A stretch of 21,092 nucleotides of DNA from Peptococcaceae bacterium UBA6116 (GCA_002423425.1 DIWC01000013.1:1-21092), one strand, 5' to 3'. Shown: positions 1-7,837, counted from the stretch's first letter. Notes: a model not told the origin generated them from the letters alone. Made by a program: numbers and translations.

Positions 1-18
1 TACCGGCCTTCGCCGGTA
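1..18. repeat. REP-like hairpin at window edge
   Basis: The window opens with a perfect inverted repeat: stem TACCGGC (1-7), loop CTTC (8-11), stem GCCGGTA (12-18), followed by TGAC. This stem-CTTC-stem-TGAC arrangement is the classic form of dispersed extragenic palindromes in many proteobacteria. It is probably the end of a longer unit that begins before the window. No T-tract follows, so a terminator role is less likely. Confidence 0.6.
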
Positions 19-276
19 TGACAAAATTGATGAATTTACTTGGTTGTGCAAAGATCTCATTTTGTCATAGCGGCAACCGCATGGGCAAAAAATCTGCCAT
101 TGCTCACAAGAAACAAAAGACATTTTCAACATATTAAAGAAATAAGACTTGTGCCCCCTTATGAATATTAAAATCAAAAAAGGCGCTGTCCCCTACCCAG
201 GGCCGCAAACCGAGCCTGTCTGAAAAAGCAAAACTTTTTTCGAGTCGCTTATTTCTCAATGATATCAGTATGATTA

Positions 277-300
277 GGGGTGCCGGAGCTCCGGCACCCC
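277..300. repeat. 24-bp perfect palindrome
   Basis: Positions 277-300 read the same on both strands: GGGGTGCCGGAG followed directly by CTCCGGCACCCC. It runs straight into a second hairpin at 302-316. A perfect 12+12 palindrome without a loop, outside genes and GC-rich within AT-rich surroundings, looks like part of a dispersed palindromic element. No T-run follows on the + strand. Confidence 0.6.
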
Positions 301-301
301 C

Positions 302-316
302 CCCCTCGCGGAGGGG
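302..316. repeat. Short GC hairpin adjoining the palindrome
   Basis: Stem CCCCTC (302-307), loop GCG (308-310), stem GAGGGG (311-316). It lies 1 nt after the 24-bp palindrome, so the two together form a roughly 40-nt compound structured element. Confidence 0.5.
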
Positions 317-532
317 CAGGAAATGTACCGGGAATGGGTGCTTGGCACGCCTGTTGCTCTGATAAAAAAACGAAACTGCGCCTGTGACAATTAATATCTG
401 ACCTGCCAACTTGTGCGAGAGAAGACGGCGGAGATTCTGACGATTATTGACAAAACTGTTTTCGAAAGCTCTCACTGAACGATAAAGATGACAAAATCAC
501 AAGTCTCATCGAAATCAGGTAAGGTAAAGTTC

Positions 533-1614
533 ATGAACAAAATTGCACTCATTACCGGCATCACCGGCCAGGATGGTTCGTATCTGGCCGAATTTCTCCT
601 CGGCAAGGGCTATGAGGTCCACGGGATCAAGCGCCGGACATCGCTTTTCAATACGGATCGGATCGACCACCTTTACCAGGACCCCCATGCGGGCGATCAC
701 CGCTTCGTTCTCCATCACGGCGACCTGACCGATTCATCAAGCCTGGTCCGAATCATTCAGCAGGTCCAGCCAACGGAGATTTACAACCTGGCCGCCCAAT
801 CCCACGTGGCCGTCTCCTTCGAAGAGCCCGAATACACAGCCAACTCCGACGCGGTAGGCACCCTGCGCATTCTCGAAGCCATCCGCATCCACCCCCCTTC
901 TATCCTCGCAGCCCCTACGCCTGCGCGAAAATCTACGCCTACTGGATCACCGTGAACTATCGCGAGGCCTACGGAATGTACGCCTGTAACGGGATTCTCT
1001 TCAACCACGAATCGCCGGTTCGGGGGGAAACCTTCGTTACCCGGAAGATCACCCGCGCCCTGGCGAGGATCAAACTCGGCCTGCAAGACTGCCTCTATCT
1101 GGGCAACCTCGATGCGAAGCGCGACTGGGGCCACGCCCGCGATTATGTGGAAATGCAGTGGCTAATGCTCCAGCAGAACGAGCCCGACGACTTCGTCATT
1201 GCCACCGGGGTGCAGTACAGCGTCCGCGATTTCATCAACGCGGCGGCAAAAGAGCTGGAAATGACCATACGCTGGGAAGGGCAGGGGCTCGAAGAAGTCG
1301 GCTACCTTGTCGCGCCTTCGTCCGTTTCTCCCTCGCCCCTCGCAGGGACTACGGGGACATTTTCCGGAAGCCCGAAGGGATCGGAAAGTGTCCCCGGAAC
1401 CCCCATCGTCCGCGTCGATCCCCGTTATTTTCGCCCGACAGAAGTGGAAACATTACTGGGAGACCCCACCAAGGCCCGGCAAAAACTCGGCTGGACGCCA
1501 CGAATCTCCTTTCAGGAACTCGTCTCCGAGATGGTCCGCGAAGACCTGAAAACCGCCGAACGTGATGAACTGGTCAAAAAACACGGTTATCAGGTCTATT
1601 GCCATAACGAGTGA
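533..1614 (+). pseudogene. gmd: gmd copy 1, GDP-mannose 4,6-dehydratase, broken by an internal deletion
   Basis: Gmd converts GDP-D-mannose to GDP-4-keto-6-deoxy-D-mannose in the cytoplasm. The N-terminal part (533 to about 892) has the NAD-binding ITGITGQDGSYLAE motif and NLAAQSHVAVSFEEP. The C-terminal part, in another frame (about 893-1614), resumes at PFYPRSPYACAK and keeps NGILFNHESP, the RDWGHARDY region and VDPRYFRPTEVETLLGDP. By comparison with the family, about 28 residues are missing between RIH and PFYPRSPY, including the catalytic Thr/Ser-x-Glu (TSELYG) segment. The loss, roughly 85 nt, is not a multiple of three and shifts the frame; this estimate rests on remembered family sequence. 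The Tyr-x3-Lys pair survives. A second anomaly is an in-frame insertion around 1309-1400 carrying a hairpin. I chose ATG 533 because homology begins there; an in-frame ATG at 488 adds only unconserved residues. The gene is GC-rich, unlike its right-hand neighbours. The enzyme is almost certainly inactive. Confidence 0.9.
1353..1395. repeat. 14-bp hairpin inside gmd copy 1
   Basis: The left arm GGGGACATTTTCCG (1353-1366) pairs over all 14 positions with the right arm CGGAAAGTGTCCCC (1382-1395), with one T-G wobble and a 15-nt loop. It encodes part of an extra Ser/Pro/Gly/Thr-rich loop of about 27 residues between EEVGYL and PIVRVDPRYFRP. The second gmd copy has only a short loop there. This suggests a palindromic element inserted in frame. 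Confidence 0.65.
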
Positions 1615-1637
1615 GCAGGAGGTATATAATTACCACA

Positions 1638-2600
1638 ATGGAAAAATATTTAATCACTGGTTTTTCTGGTTTTGTAAGCAGACATTTTTGTGAATATCTT
1701 GAACGAAACAAAGTCAATGCTTTCATCAAAGGTATCGATGTTCATGAGCATGATTTGAATTTTGATGATTATAAATATCTTACTTTTGATTTTGAAAAAA
1801 TAGATTTGTTATCAGGAAATGATATTGAACAGGTGTTATGCGACTTTCAACCTAATTTCATCCTCCATCTCGCTTCATATAGCAGTGTCGCTTTTAGCTG
1901 GAAAGCGCCGATTATCAGTTTTAACAATAATACTAATATATTTCTTAATATATTAGAGGCCATCAGAAAGCTCAAGCTTGACACCCGAATCCTGTCAATA
2001 GGCTCATCGGAGGAATATGGGAATATTAGAGAGGGAAATTTACCACTCCGAGAAGATACCCCATTGAATCCTACAAGTCCTTATGCAGTAGCAAGAGTCT
2101 CACAAGAACTTCTTTCGAAAGTCTATGTAAAGGGTTATGGCCTTGATATAGTGCTTACGAGATCATTTAATCACATTGGGCCAGTGCAGAAGGATATTTT
2201 TGTTATAGCATCTTTTGCAAAACAATTAATGATGATTAAAAAATCGAATTCCTCAGATGGAAATTTGATTACTGGTGATGTTTCAATTATAAGAGATTTT
2301 AGCGATGTTAGAGATGTTGTTATTGCTTATCATCTATTGCTTCACAGTGGTAAAAAGGGAGAAATCTATAATGTGTGCAGCGGTAAAGGGGTCTCTTTGA
2401 GAGAAGTAATATCAACTATGGCGGACATTTTGAATATAAAAATTAAAATAGCCATTGACGAGACATTGATTAGACCAGATGAAAATAAAAAAATAATCGG
2501 ATGCAATGAGAAACTTAAGCGATCATTAGGCTGGAATCCTCAATATACATTAAAACAAAGCCTATGTGACACCCTGAACTATTGGGATAGGATATTGTGA
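1638..2600 (+). CDS. rmd: Rmd-like GDP-4-keto-6-deoxy-mannose reductase (SDR family)
   Basis: This is an extended SDR-family NAD(P)-dependent nucleotide-sugar enzyme of about 320 residues, best matched to Rmd, which reduces GDP-4-keto-6-deoxy-D-mannose to GDP-D-rhamnose. Visible motifs are the N-terminal ITGFSGFVSRHF (Gly-x2-Gly-x2-Ser rather than a third Gly), SSEEYG with Ser123/Ser124/Glu125, Tyr149 in SPYAVAR, and LTRSFNHIGP, typical of Rmd-type reductases. The catalytic pair is Tyr-x3-Arg (Arg153) instead of Tyr-x3-Lys. It lies between two broken gmd copies, whose product would be its substrate. I chose ATG 1638, where homology begins; AGGAGG lies at 1617-1622. A GTG at 1611 overlapping the gmd stop would add nine unconserved residues. 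The gene is AT-rich, unlike the preceding gmd. A related reductase acting on GDP-6-deoxy-4-keto-heptose is possible given hddA/hddC downstream. Confidence 0.82.
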   Translation: MEKYLITGFSGFVSRHFCEYLERNKVNAFIKGIDVHEHDLNFDDYKYLTFDFEKIDLLSGNDIEQVLCDFQPNFILHLASYSSVAFSWKAPIISFNNNTNIFLNILEAIRKLKLDTRILSIGSSEEYGNIREGNLPLREDTPLNPTSPYAVARVSQELLSKVYVKGYGLDIVLTRSFNHIGPVQKDIFVIASFAKQLMMIKKSNSSDGNLITGDVSIIRDFSDVRDVVIAYHLLLHSGKKGEIYNVCSGKGVSLREVISTMADILNIKIKIAIDETLIRPDENKKIIGCNEKLKRSLGWNPQYTLKQSLCDTLNYWDRIL

Positions 2601-2659
2601 AAATCAACAGGATTGAAGGGTGGGAGCTCTAATATAAAATTTACCTAATGAGGGGATTT

Positions 2660-3734
2660 ATGTCGAAAGTTGCAATTATTACTGGGATTACTGGGCAAGA
2701 TGGGTCTTATTTGGCGGAGTTGCTGTTGGAAAAAGGTTATGAAATCCATGGTATTGTCAGGCGAAGTTCTTCTTTTAATACGGGTAGAATTGAGCATCTT
2801 TATATTGATGAATTGATCAAAGACGTTCATAAAGGCAAAAAAATCGACCTCCATTATGGAGATATGACTGATTCAAGCAGTATAATCAGGATTATCAGGG
2901 TAGTGCAACCGGACGAAATTTATAATCTTGCTGTACAGCCGCACGTCAAAATCTCTTTCGAGGTACCGGAATATACAGGAGAAGTTGACGCACTTGGCAC
3001 TTTAAGACTACTGGAGGCGGTGCGTCTGCTTGGATTAGAGAAGAAAACAAAAATATCAAGCGTCATCCTCAGAACTTTACGGTCTGGTACAGGAGACACC
3101 ACAAAAAGAGACAACGCCTTTTTATCCAAGAAGTCCGTACGGTGTGGCAAAAATGTATGCTTTCTGGATCGGGAAAAACTACCGAGAGGCTTATGGCATG
3201 TTCGTATGTAATGGAATTTTATTCAATCATGAATCAGAGCGGCGGGGTGAAAATTTTGTGACACGAAAAATTTCAATTTCTGTGGCCCGTTTCGCAAAGG
3301 TAACACAGGAAAAACTGTATTTGGGTAATCTTAACGCTAAGCGTGACTGGGGTTATGCACCAGATTATGTCGAATGCATGTGGCTGATCCTCCAGCAAAA
3401 AGTGCCAGATGATTTCGTGATTGCAACGGGGGAGACACATACTGTACGTGAATTTGTCGATTTCTCTTTTCGTGAGATTGGAATAAATATCAAATGGCAT
3501 GGTTATGGTGTGGATGAGAAGGGAATTGATGCGAAAACTGGGGAAATATTGGTTGAGGTCGATCCCCGGTACTTCAGACCTACTGAAGTTGATATACTGC
3601 TGGGCGATCCAACGAAAGCTAAACACAAACTCGGATGGAATCCGACCCGGACATCATTTGAAGAATTAGTACGAAGAATGGTTAGACATGACATGAAATT
3701 AATAGAAAAAGCACCCTCGTCCTCTGCAATTTGA
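2660..3734 (+). pseudogene. gmd: gmd copy 2, GDP-mannose 4,6-dehydratase, 2-nt frameshift
   Basis: This is a second, AT-rich gmd. The first frame (2660 to about 3054) carries ITGITGQDGSYLAELL and HYGDMTDSSS and runs to LLGLEKKTKI. The rest (to 3734) is in a different frame. Adding one AT unit at about 3052-3057 (AAATATCAAG to AAATATATCAAG) restores a perfect family sequence: YQASSSELYG, then PFYPRSPYGVAKMYAFW, then NGILFNHESERRG and VDPRYFRPTEVDILLGDP. The catalytic residues are therefore still encoded, but out of frame. The normally conserved AAQSHV reads AVQPHV, and TAEVDALG reads TGEVDALG, which fits relaxed selection. I chose ATG 2660, preceded by GAGGGG (2650-2655), over ATG 2648. A real 2-nt deletion and an assembly error are both possible. 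Without correction the product stops near 3211 and cannot work. Confidence 0.88.
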
Positions 3735-3813
3735 TAAGGAAGGGTCAAAGTAAAAACTTTTTGAATTTGAACTGAAGGATCTGTCAGGCTCTTAAACTGG
3801 ATCATAATATAAA

Positions 3814-5232
3814 ATGCAAATTGCACGTTCAGATATTATTTGGAATTATGCGGCAACCTTTTTAAAGATTGGCACCTCTGCGTTGCTGCTTCCTTTTATC
3901 TTGAAAATGATGCCTGCAGAAACCGTAGGGATTTGGACTATTTTTATGACCATAACTTCTTTTGCGGGATTACTTGATTTTGGTTTTAATCCTTCTTTTA
4001 GCCGTAATATTACCTACGTATTTAGCGGGGTCCGAATACTTAAAGTAAATGGATTTTCTACTGCTGACAAAAAGGATAACGCTGTTGATTATGGACTTCT
4101 TAAAGGTGTTATCAACGTAATGCGATGGTTTTATTTGCGTGTAGCATTAATTTTATTTATCCTGCTAATTACTTTAGGTACATACTATATTTATACTGTA
4201 CTAAAAAGCTATAATGGAAGCCATTCTGAAGTGTACATATCATGGATTTTGCTGTGTGCTATAAGTACCTACAATCTTTATACGCTCTATTACGAATCAT
4301 TATTACAAGGGAAAGGTTTAATAAAAAGGTCGAAGCAGATTCTTGTTGCAGGGCAGTGTGTTTATTTTATTATTGCTTCTACATTAATATTGGCAGGATA
4401 CGGTTTGGTTGCAATTGTCTCTGCACAAACCTCATCTGTTATCATTGTGCGTTTGTTGTCGTATCGCTCATTCTTTACTAATGAACTAAAAGAGAAATTA
4501 TCCGTAGCAATACCTCGGCGACAAAAAGAAATTTTACAAGCTATTTACCCTAATGCTATGAAGGTAGGGCTTACATCTCTTGGTGGGTTTATGGTGTCTC
4601 GTTCAGCTATTGTAGTAGGTTCACTTTATTTAAATTTAGAAAATATTGCTGCTTATGGCATTACTATGCAGTTAATTGCCGTGATTGCTGCTATGGCAAG
4701 TATCTATGCTGGTACGTACCAGCCTCAAATAGCATACTTACGCATAGAGAACAATAGAAGTGCCATCAAAGAAATATATTTAACAAGTCAAGTGGTACTA
4801 CTTGCTACTTTTCTCGCTGGCGGTATATGTCTAGTAATTTTCGGCGAAAGCTCTTTACGTTTTGTAGGTAGTCAAACCCAATTAATGCCGCAATTAATGA
4901 TTGTCCTTGCACTTATTGTAGCTTTTCTCGAGTGTAATCACAGTATCGCGGGCGGCATCCTTCTTTCCAAAAACGAAGTCCCCTTTTTTAAGGCAGCTTT
5001 ACTATCTGGAGGTTCAACAGTTTTACTTATATTCATATTTTTAAATTTCTTTAGTTTAGGGTTATGGGCACTAGTACTTGCTCCCGGGATAGCACAAGGT
5101 GCTTATCAAAACTGGAAATGGCCCCTGGTCGTTGCAAAAGAATTACAAATAACCGCCACGGACGTAAAAATGGCAATGAAATATTTTATTATGAGGCAAT
5201 TATGTTCATCATTATCAATGAAACTCTCATGA
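3814..5232 (+). CDS. wzx: Wzx-type polysaccharide flippase
   Basis: This 472-residue, very hydrophobic protein begins with the NYAATFLKIGTSALLLPFIL-type start typical of the oligosaccharide flippase (PST/MOP) family, followed by VGIWTIFMTITSFAGLLDFG. About twelve hydrophobic segments are spread over the length, as in Wzx. Such proteins move the undecaprenyl-diphosphate-linked repeat unit from the cytoplasmic to the periplasmic face of the inner membrane. It sits in the cluster with a Wzy-like polymerase and a phosphoglycosyltransferase, completing a Wzx/Wzy pathway. No clear Shine-Dalgarno precedes ATG 3814. The length is normal for the family, although the last residues (after KYFIMRQ) are not hydrophobic and could have been altered by drift; the 190 nt that follow contain no gene I recognise. 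Confidence 0.85.
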   Translation: MQIARSDIIWNYAATFLKIGTSALLLPFILKMMPAETVGIWTIFMTITSFAGLLDFGFNPSFSRNITYVFSGVRILKVNGFSTADKKDNAVDYGLLKGVINVMRWFYLRVALILFILLITLGTYYIYTVLKSYNGSHSEVYISWILLCAISTYNLYTLYYESLLQGKGLIKRSKQILVAGQCVYFIIASTLILAGYGLVAIVSAQTSSVIIVRLLSYRSFFTNELKEKLSVAIPRRQKEILQAIYPNAMKVGLTSLGGFMVSRSAIVVGSLYLNLENIAAYGITMQLIAVIAAMASIYAGTYQPQIAYLRIENNRSAIKEIYLTSQVVLLATFLAGGICLVIFGESSLRFVGSQTQLMPQLMIVLALIVAFLECNHSIAGGILLSKNEVPFFKAALLSGGSTVLLIFIFLNFFSLGLWALVLAPGIAQGAYQNWKWPLVVAKELQITATDVKMAMKYFIMRQLCSSLSMKLS

Positions 5233-5416
5233 TGGTGTTCCGATACAAAGGATGATGAGAATTGGCAGAACCCTGGTGGCGAAACGAACCTGGCCGGATT
5301 TATATGAAGAAAGCAATGTTCCCACATGCACACGATTGAAATATTTACAATTTAGCCTGTCTCCTGTAGTTCATTAAATATTTCTACTGCAGAAAATGGA
5401 TACAATACCTTAGATT

Positions 5417-5423
5417 AGAGGTG
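5417..5423 (+). promoter_or_regulatory. Ribosome binding site that decides a GTG start
   Basis: AGAGGTG at 5417-5423 lies 9 nt before GTG 5433. The upstream in-frame GTG at 5421 overlaps this motif and has no Shine-Dalgarno of its own, so 5433 is the better start for the methyltransferase. Confidence 0.55.
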
Positions 5424-5432
5424 TATTTTCGA

Positions 5433-6074
5433 GTGAAAGAAGTAAAAAATTATTATAGCCATACGAGGTCAGAGGTTGCAGACTTGATTCCAAAAAACAT
5501 TGGGACAATACTCGATATTGGCTGTGGACAAGGTAATTTTCTGAAATTGGTAAAAGAACAAACAGGTGCCGAAACTTGGGGAGTAGAAGCGGCAATTGAA
5601 GTTGGGGAAAAAGCAAAAAGTCATATAGATAAAATATTGATTGGAAAAGTAGAGGATGTAATTAATTCAATTCCCGACACCTATTTTGATTGTGTAACTT
5701 TTAATGATGTTTTAGAGCATTTACTTGAACCCAAAGAAGTTTTAGAAATGATAAAACCAAAACTCTCCGAAAAAGGTATTGTTATCGCGTCGATTCCTAA
5801 TGTCAGGTATTGCCATAATCTTTATGATCTGCTTATTAAAAGGGATTGGAAATACAAAGATGAGGGGATTTTAGATTCAACACACCTTCGTTTTTTTACT
5901 CAAAAAAGTATGAAACGTATGTTTGAAGAGGCAGGTTACAAGATTATAAAGCTGGAAGGAATAAATGAATTTAAATCATGGATATTGGAGGTGTTTAATC
6001 TTTCAACTTTCCATTATTTTGCTGATACAAAATATATGCAATTTGTTTGCATAGCAAAACGCAATTATTCGTAA
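5433..6074 (+). CDS. Class I SAM-dependent methyltransferase (first of three)
   Basis: A cytoplasmic methyltransferase of about 213 residues with the class I Rossmann fold. Motif I, TILDIGCGQGNF, binds S-adenosylmethionine; DCVTFNDVLEHL is the usual motif IV region, and IASIPNVRYCHNL and THLRFFTQKSMKRMFEEAGY follow in the order seen in Methyltransf_11/23-type proteins of polysaccharide clusters. The target is probably a sugar hydroxyl on the repeat unit or a nucleotide sugar; the acceptor cannot be read from the sequence. The start is GTG 5433. It is followed by another methyltransferase after an 88-nt gap containing short direct repeats. Confidence 0.8.
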   Translation: MKEVKNYYSHTRSEVADLIPKNIGTILDIGCGQGNFLKLVKEQTGAETWGVEAAIEVGEKAKSHIDKILIGKVEDVINSIPDTYFDCVTFNDVLEHLLEPKEVLEMIKPKLSEKGIVIASIPNVRYCHNLYDLLIKRDWKYKDEGILDSTHLRFFTQKSMKRMFEEAGYKIIKLEGINEFKSWILEVFNLSTFHYFADTKYMQFVCIAKRNYS

Positions 6075-6093
6075 GCGATCACAGGGGTTCGGT

Positions 6094-6135
6094 AAAATTC
6101 AAACCTCTCAATTTATGAAAAATTCAAAGCTCTCA
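6094..6135. repeat. Direct repeat, two 17-nt copies with 25-nt period
   Basis: AAAATTCAAACCTCTCA (6094-6110) recurs as AAAATTCAAAGCTCTCA (6119-6135), with 16 of 17 bases identical and a 25-nt period. The first 12 nt including the preceding T (TAAAATTCAAAC, 6093-6104) recur again at 6866-6877, so related copies flank the methyltransferase gene at 6163-6858. Confidence 0.55.
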
Positions 6136-6162
6136 GTTCGCTAAAAGGACAGGTCACTAATT

Positions 6163-6858
6163 ATGGGTGCAACCTCAACATGGGCCACAATGAAAAATCT
6201 TGTAAAGAAGATTCTGAATCGATTCGATTGTAAACAAAAATTCTTTCGTTCCTTATCGGATAACGTAAAGGTGCTTGATTTGGGTTGTGGGGGAGGGGCT
6301 AATGGAATCGTGCTGAGAGCAATGCATACAACAGTTGAACTTCAAGGACTTGACATTGAACCTCAAACGAATCTACCGGGCTTTTATCTGTTCAAGACAG
6401 TGGATCTCGACAGCGGAGTTTTACCGTTCTCAGACAACTATTTCGACGCCGTTATCTTTACTCATGTTATCGAACATCTCCGCTCACCACTGAAACTCGG
6501 TAAAGAAATTAATCGTGTTATGAGGAAAGGAGCAAAGATTTACGTCGAAACGCCGAACTGGACCACTGCATTTGCACCATCATTTGGGTTTCACAGGGAA
6601 CAACATAACCCCTTCAACTTTTACGATGACCCGACTCACGTGAAACCATGGAGTAAGCACGGACTTTTCGAATTCTTGGTGCAAAGTTGCGGGTTAAATG
6701 TAGTGAAGATCGGAAATACTCGGAACTGGGTAAGGTTACCATTCGACCTCATTATTCTTTTATATGGATTATTGACAGCCAATCGCTCATATGTTGTTTG
6801 GTCGTTCTGGAACTTATATGGCTGGTGCATCTATGGTGTTGCAATTAAGGAGTTATAG
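6163..6858 (+). CDS. Class I SAM-dependent methyltransferase (second of three)
   Basis: A methyltransferase of 231 residues. Motif I is VLDLGCGGGANG at about residues 37-48, PFSDNYFDAVIFTHVIEHL is the central signature at about 86-104, and VETPNWT and YDDPTHVKPWSKHGLFEFL follow as in family members that methylate cell-surface sugars. The C-terminal part is more hydrophobic (PFDLIILLYGLL) and may contact the membrane. I kept ATG 6163; an in-frame ATG at 6190 would drop nine weakly conserved residues and cannot be excluded. The gene is flanked by copies of a short direct repeat, which may reflect a modular insertion. The substrate is unknown. Confidence 0.8.
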   Translation: MGATSTWATMKNLVKKILNRFDCKQKFFRSLSDNVKVLDLGCGGGANGIVLRAMHTTVELQGLDIEPQTNLPGFYLFKTVDLDSGVLPFSDNYFDAVIFTHVIEHLRSPLKLGKEINRVMRKGAKIYVETPNWTTAFAPSFGFHREQHNPFNFYDDPTHVKPWSKHGLFEFLVQSCGLNVVKIGNTRNWVRLPFDLIILLYGLLTANRSYVVWSFWNLYGWCIYGVAIKEL

Positions 6859-7061
6859 GTCTGTATAAAATTCAAACTCCAAACAAGGAATGGTGTTTTT
6901 ACAAAGAATCGCAGGCTTTCAACAATACATCTTTTCTTGAAACAGAAGCGTTGAACTGTAATTTCTATTTGGGCATGATTAGTTGGTATTTTCGATTGGA
7001 CCCTTTAAATCCATCTGGAAAGTTTAAGAAAGTTGTGAAAGAGCCGGTACAAACCGTGTAA
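6859..7061 (+). pseudogene. Possible coding remnant between two methyltransferases
   Basis: The 235-nt gap between methyltransferases holds one frame that is open from about 6864 to TAA 7059-7061 without a start codon at its beginning. Its translation, about 65 residues, has protein-like composition, for example FYKESQAFNNTSFLE and MISWYFRLDPLNP. I recognise no family. It could be the tail of a displaced gene, or an accidental open frame. There is no good start or ribosome binding site. Confidence 0.25.
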
Positions 7062-7093
7062 AATTTTTTTGTAAAATTGGTGGAGGATGTCTG

Positions 7094-7837
7094 ATGAACA
7101 TTAAATATTTTTTGAAAGATCTTATTCCAAATTCATTAAAGCTACCTTCCATGTATTATTATCATAAACTAAAAGGTTCTCTCGATGAGGAACTGCTTTA
7201 CCTTAAGTATTTAGTAGATAGAGGTGAGCTTGCTATTGATGTAGGGGCCAATTATGGTGAATATACCTATGCGCTTTCTAAGTTGTGTAAACAAGTGATA
7301 GCTTTTGAGCCGCAGCAACACTGTACTGAATTTATTAAGGAGTATAAGAACCGAAATATCAAGGTATATAATGTAGGCTTATCAAGTTCAGTTGGTTCAA
7401 TGAATTTGCATATCCCAATTATTAACGGTAAGCCTATCAGCGGGTTAGCCAGTTTTAGCAAACCGGAAGAGAATTGCGAGACTATTCAAGTGCCGGTTTA
7501 TAAACTGGATGATTTCGAATTTCAAAAGGTTTCATTTATTAAAATTGATGTCGAAGGTCATGAGAGTGCTGTTATTGATGGCGGGCGCGAGACTATCCTT
7601 CGAGAAAAACCTATTATGCTAATAGAAATCGAACAAAGGCATTTAAAGGAGATATCCATGACGGATGTTTTTAATCAAATCATTGGCCTTGGATATCAAG
7701 GTTTTTTCCGGTACGAAAACAAGTTTTTCCCTTTGTCAGAATTTTCCTACGAAACTCACCAAAAACCATTTCTGGCTGATTTCATGTGTAAAGACTATAT
7801 TAATAATTTTATTTTTAAGCCCCGCATCAATATATAA
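7094..7837 (+). CDS. FkbM-family methyltransferase (third of three)
   Basis: A 247-residue protein of the FkbM O-methyltransferase family. It shows AIDVGANYGEYTYALS (about residues 48-63) as the SAM-binding motif, VIAFEPQ as the acidic loop, and the family hallmark FIKIDVEGHESAVIDGG at about 146-162, followed by PIMLIEIEQRH. FkbM-type enzymes transfer a methyl group to hydroxyls of sugars or secondary metabolites. A clear GGAGG (about 7082-7086) stands 7 nt before ATG 7094, fixing the start. It ends the methyltransferase group and precedes the heptose genes by 30 nt. A role in methylating the glycan is inferred from context only. Confidence 0.88.
   Translation: MNIKYFLKDLIPNSLKLPSMYYYHKLKGSLDEELLYLKYLVDRGELAIDVGANYGEYTYALSKLCKQVIAFEPQQHCTEFIKEYKNRNIKVYNVGLSSSVGSMNLHIPIINGKPISGLASFSKPEENCETIQVPVYKLDDFEFQKVSFIKIDVEGHESAVIDGGRETILREKPIMLIEIEQRHLKEISMTDVFNQIIGLGYQGFFRYENKFFPLSEFSYETHQKPFLADFMCKDYINNFIFKPRINI

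Larger units (their letters stand above)
19..532. other. Non-coding region upstream of the gmd pseudogene
   Basis: I find no convincing gene here. A minus-strand open frame at 134-475 has low-complexity Gly/Ala/Pro content where it crosses the palindromes and no recognisable domain, so I do not call it. The stretch holds the palindromes listed separately and a short motif, AAAGGCGCTGTCCCCTA (about 178-194), of the kind found in dispersed repeats. A TTGACA hexamer at 447-452 lacks a convincing -10 box at normal spacing. The region may contain the promoter of the cluster, but I cannot place it. Confidence 0.5.

Noticed and set aside
134..475. 113-residue open frame on the minus strand upstream of gmd
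   Set aside because: No recognisable domain, Gly/Ala/Pro-rich where it crosses the palindromes, and no ribosome binding site of note; it is probably an accident of repeat DNA.
447..475. TTGACA as a -35 box for the cluster
   Set aside because: No acceptable -10 hexamer stands 16-18 nt downstream (TCTCAC at the expected place), so I do not call a promoter.
3045..3062. Programmed ribosomal frameshifting as an explanation for gmd copy 2
   Set aside because: No slippery heptamer with a downstream structure is visible, the required shift is by two bases, and Gmd enzymes are not known to be made this way.
5253..5375. Small open frame beginning MRIGRT after the flippase
   Set aside because: The first residues recall the start of some sugar aminotransferases, but the similarity stops there and the frame is short; not enough to call a remnant.
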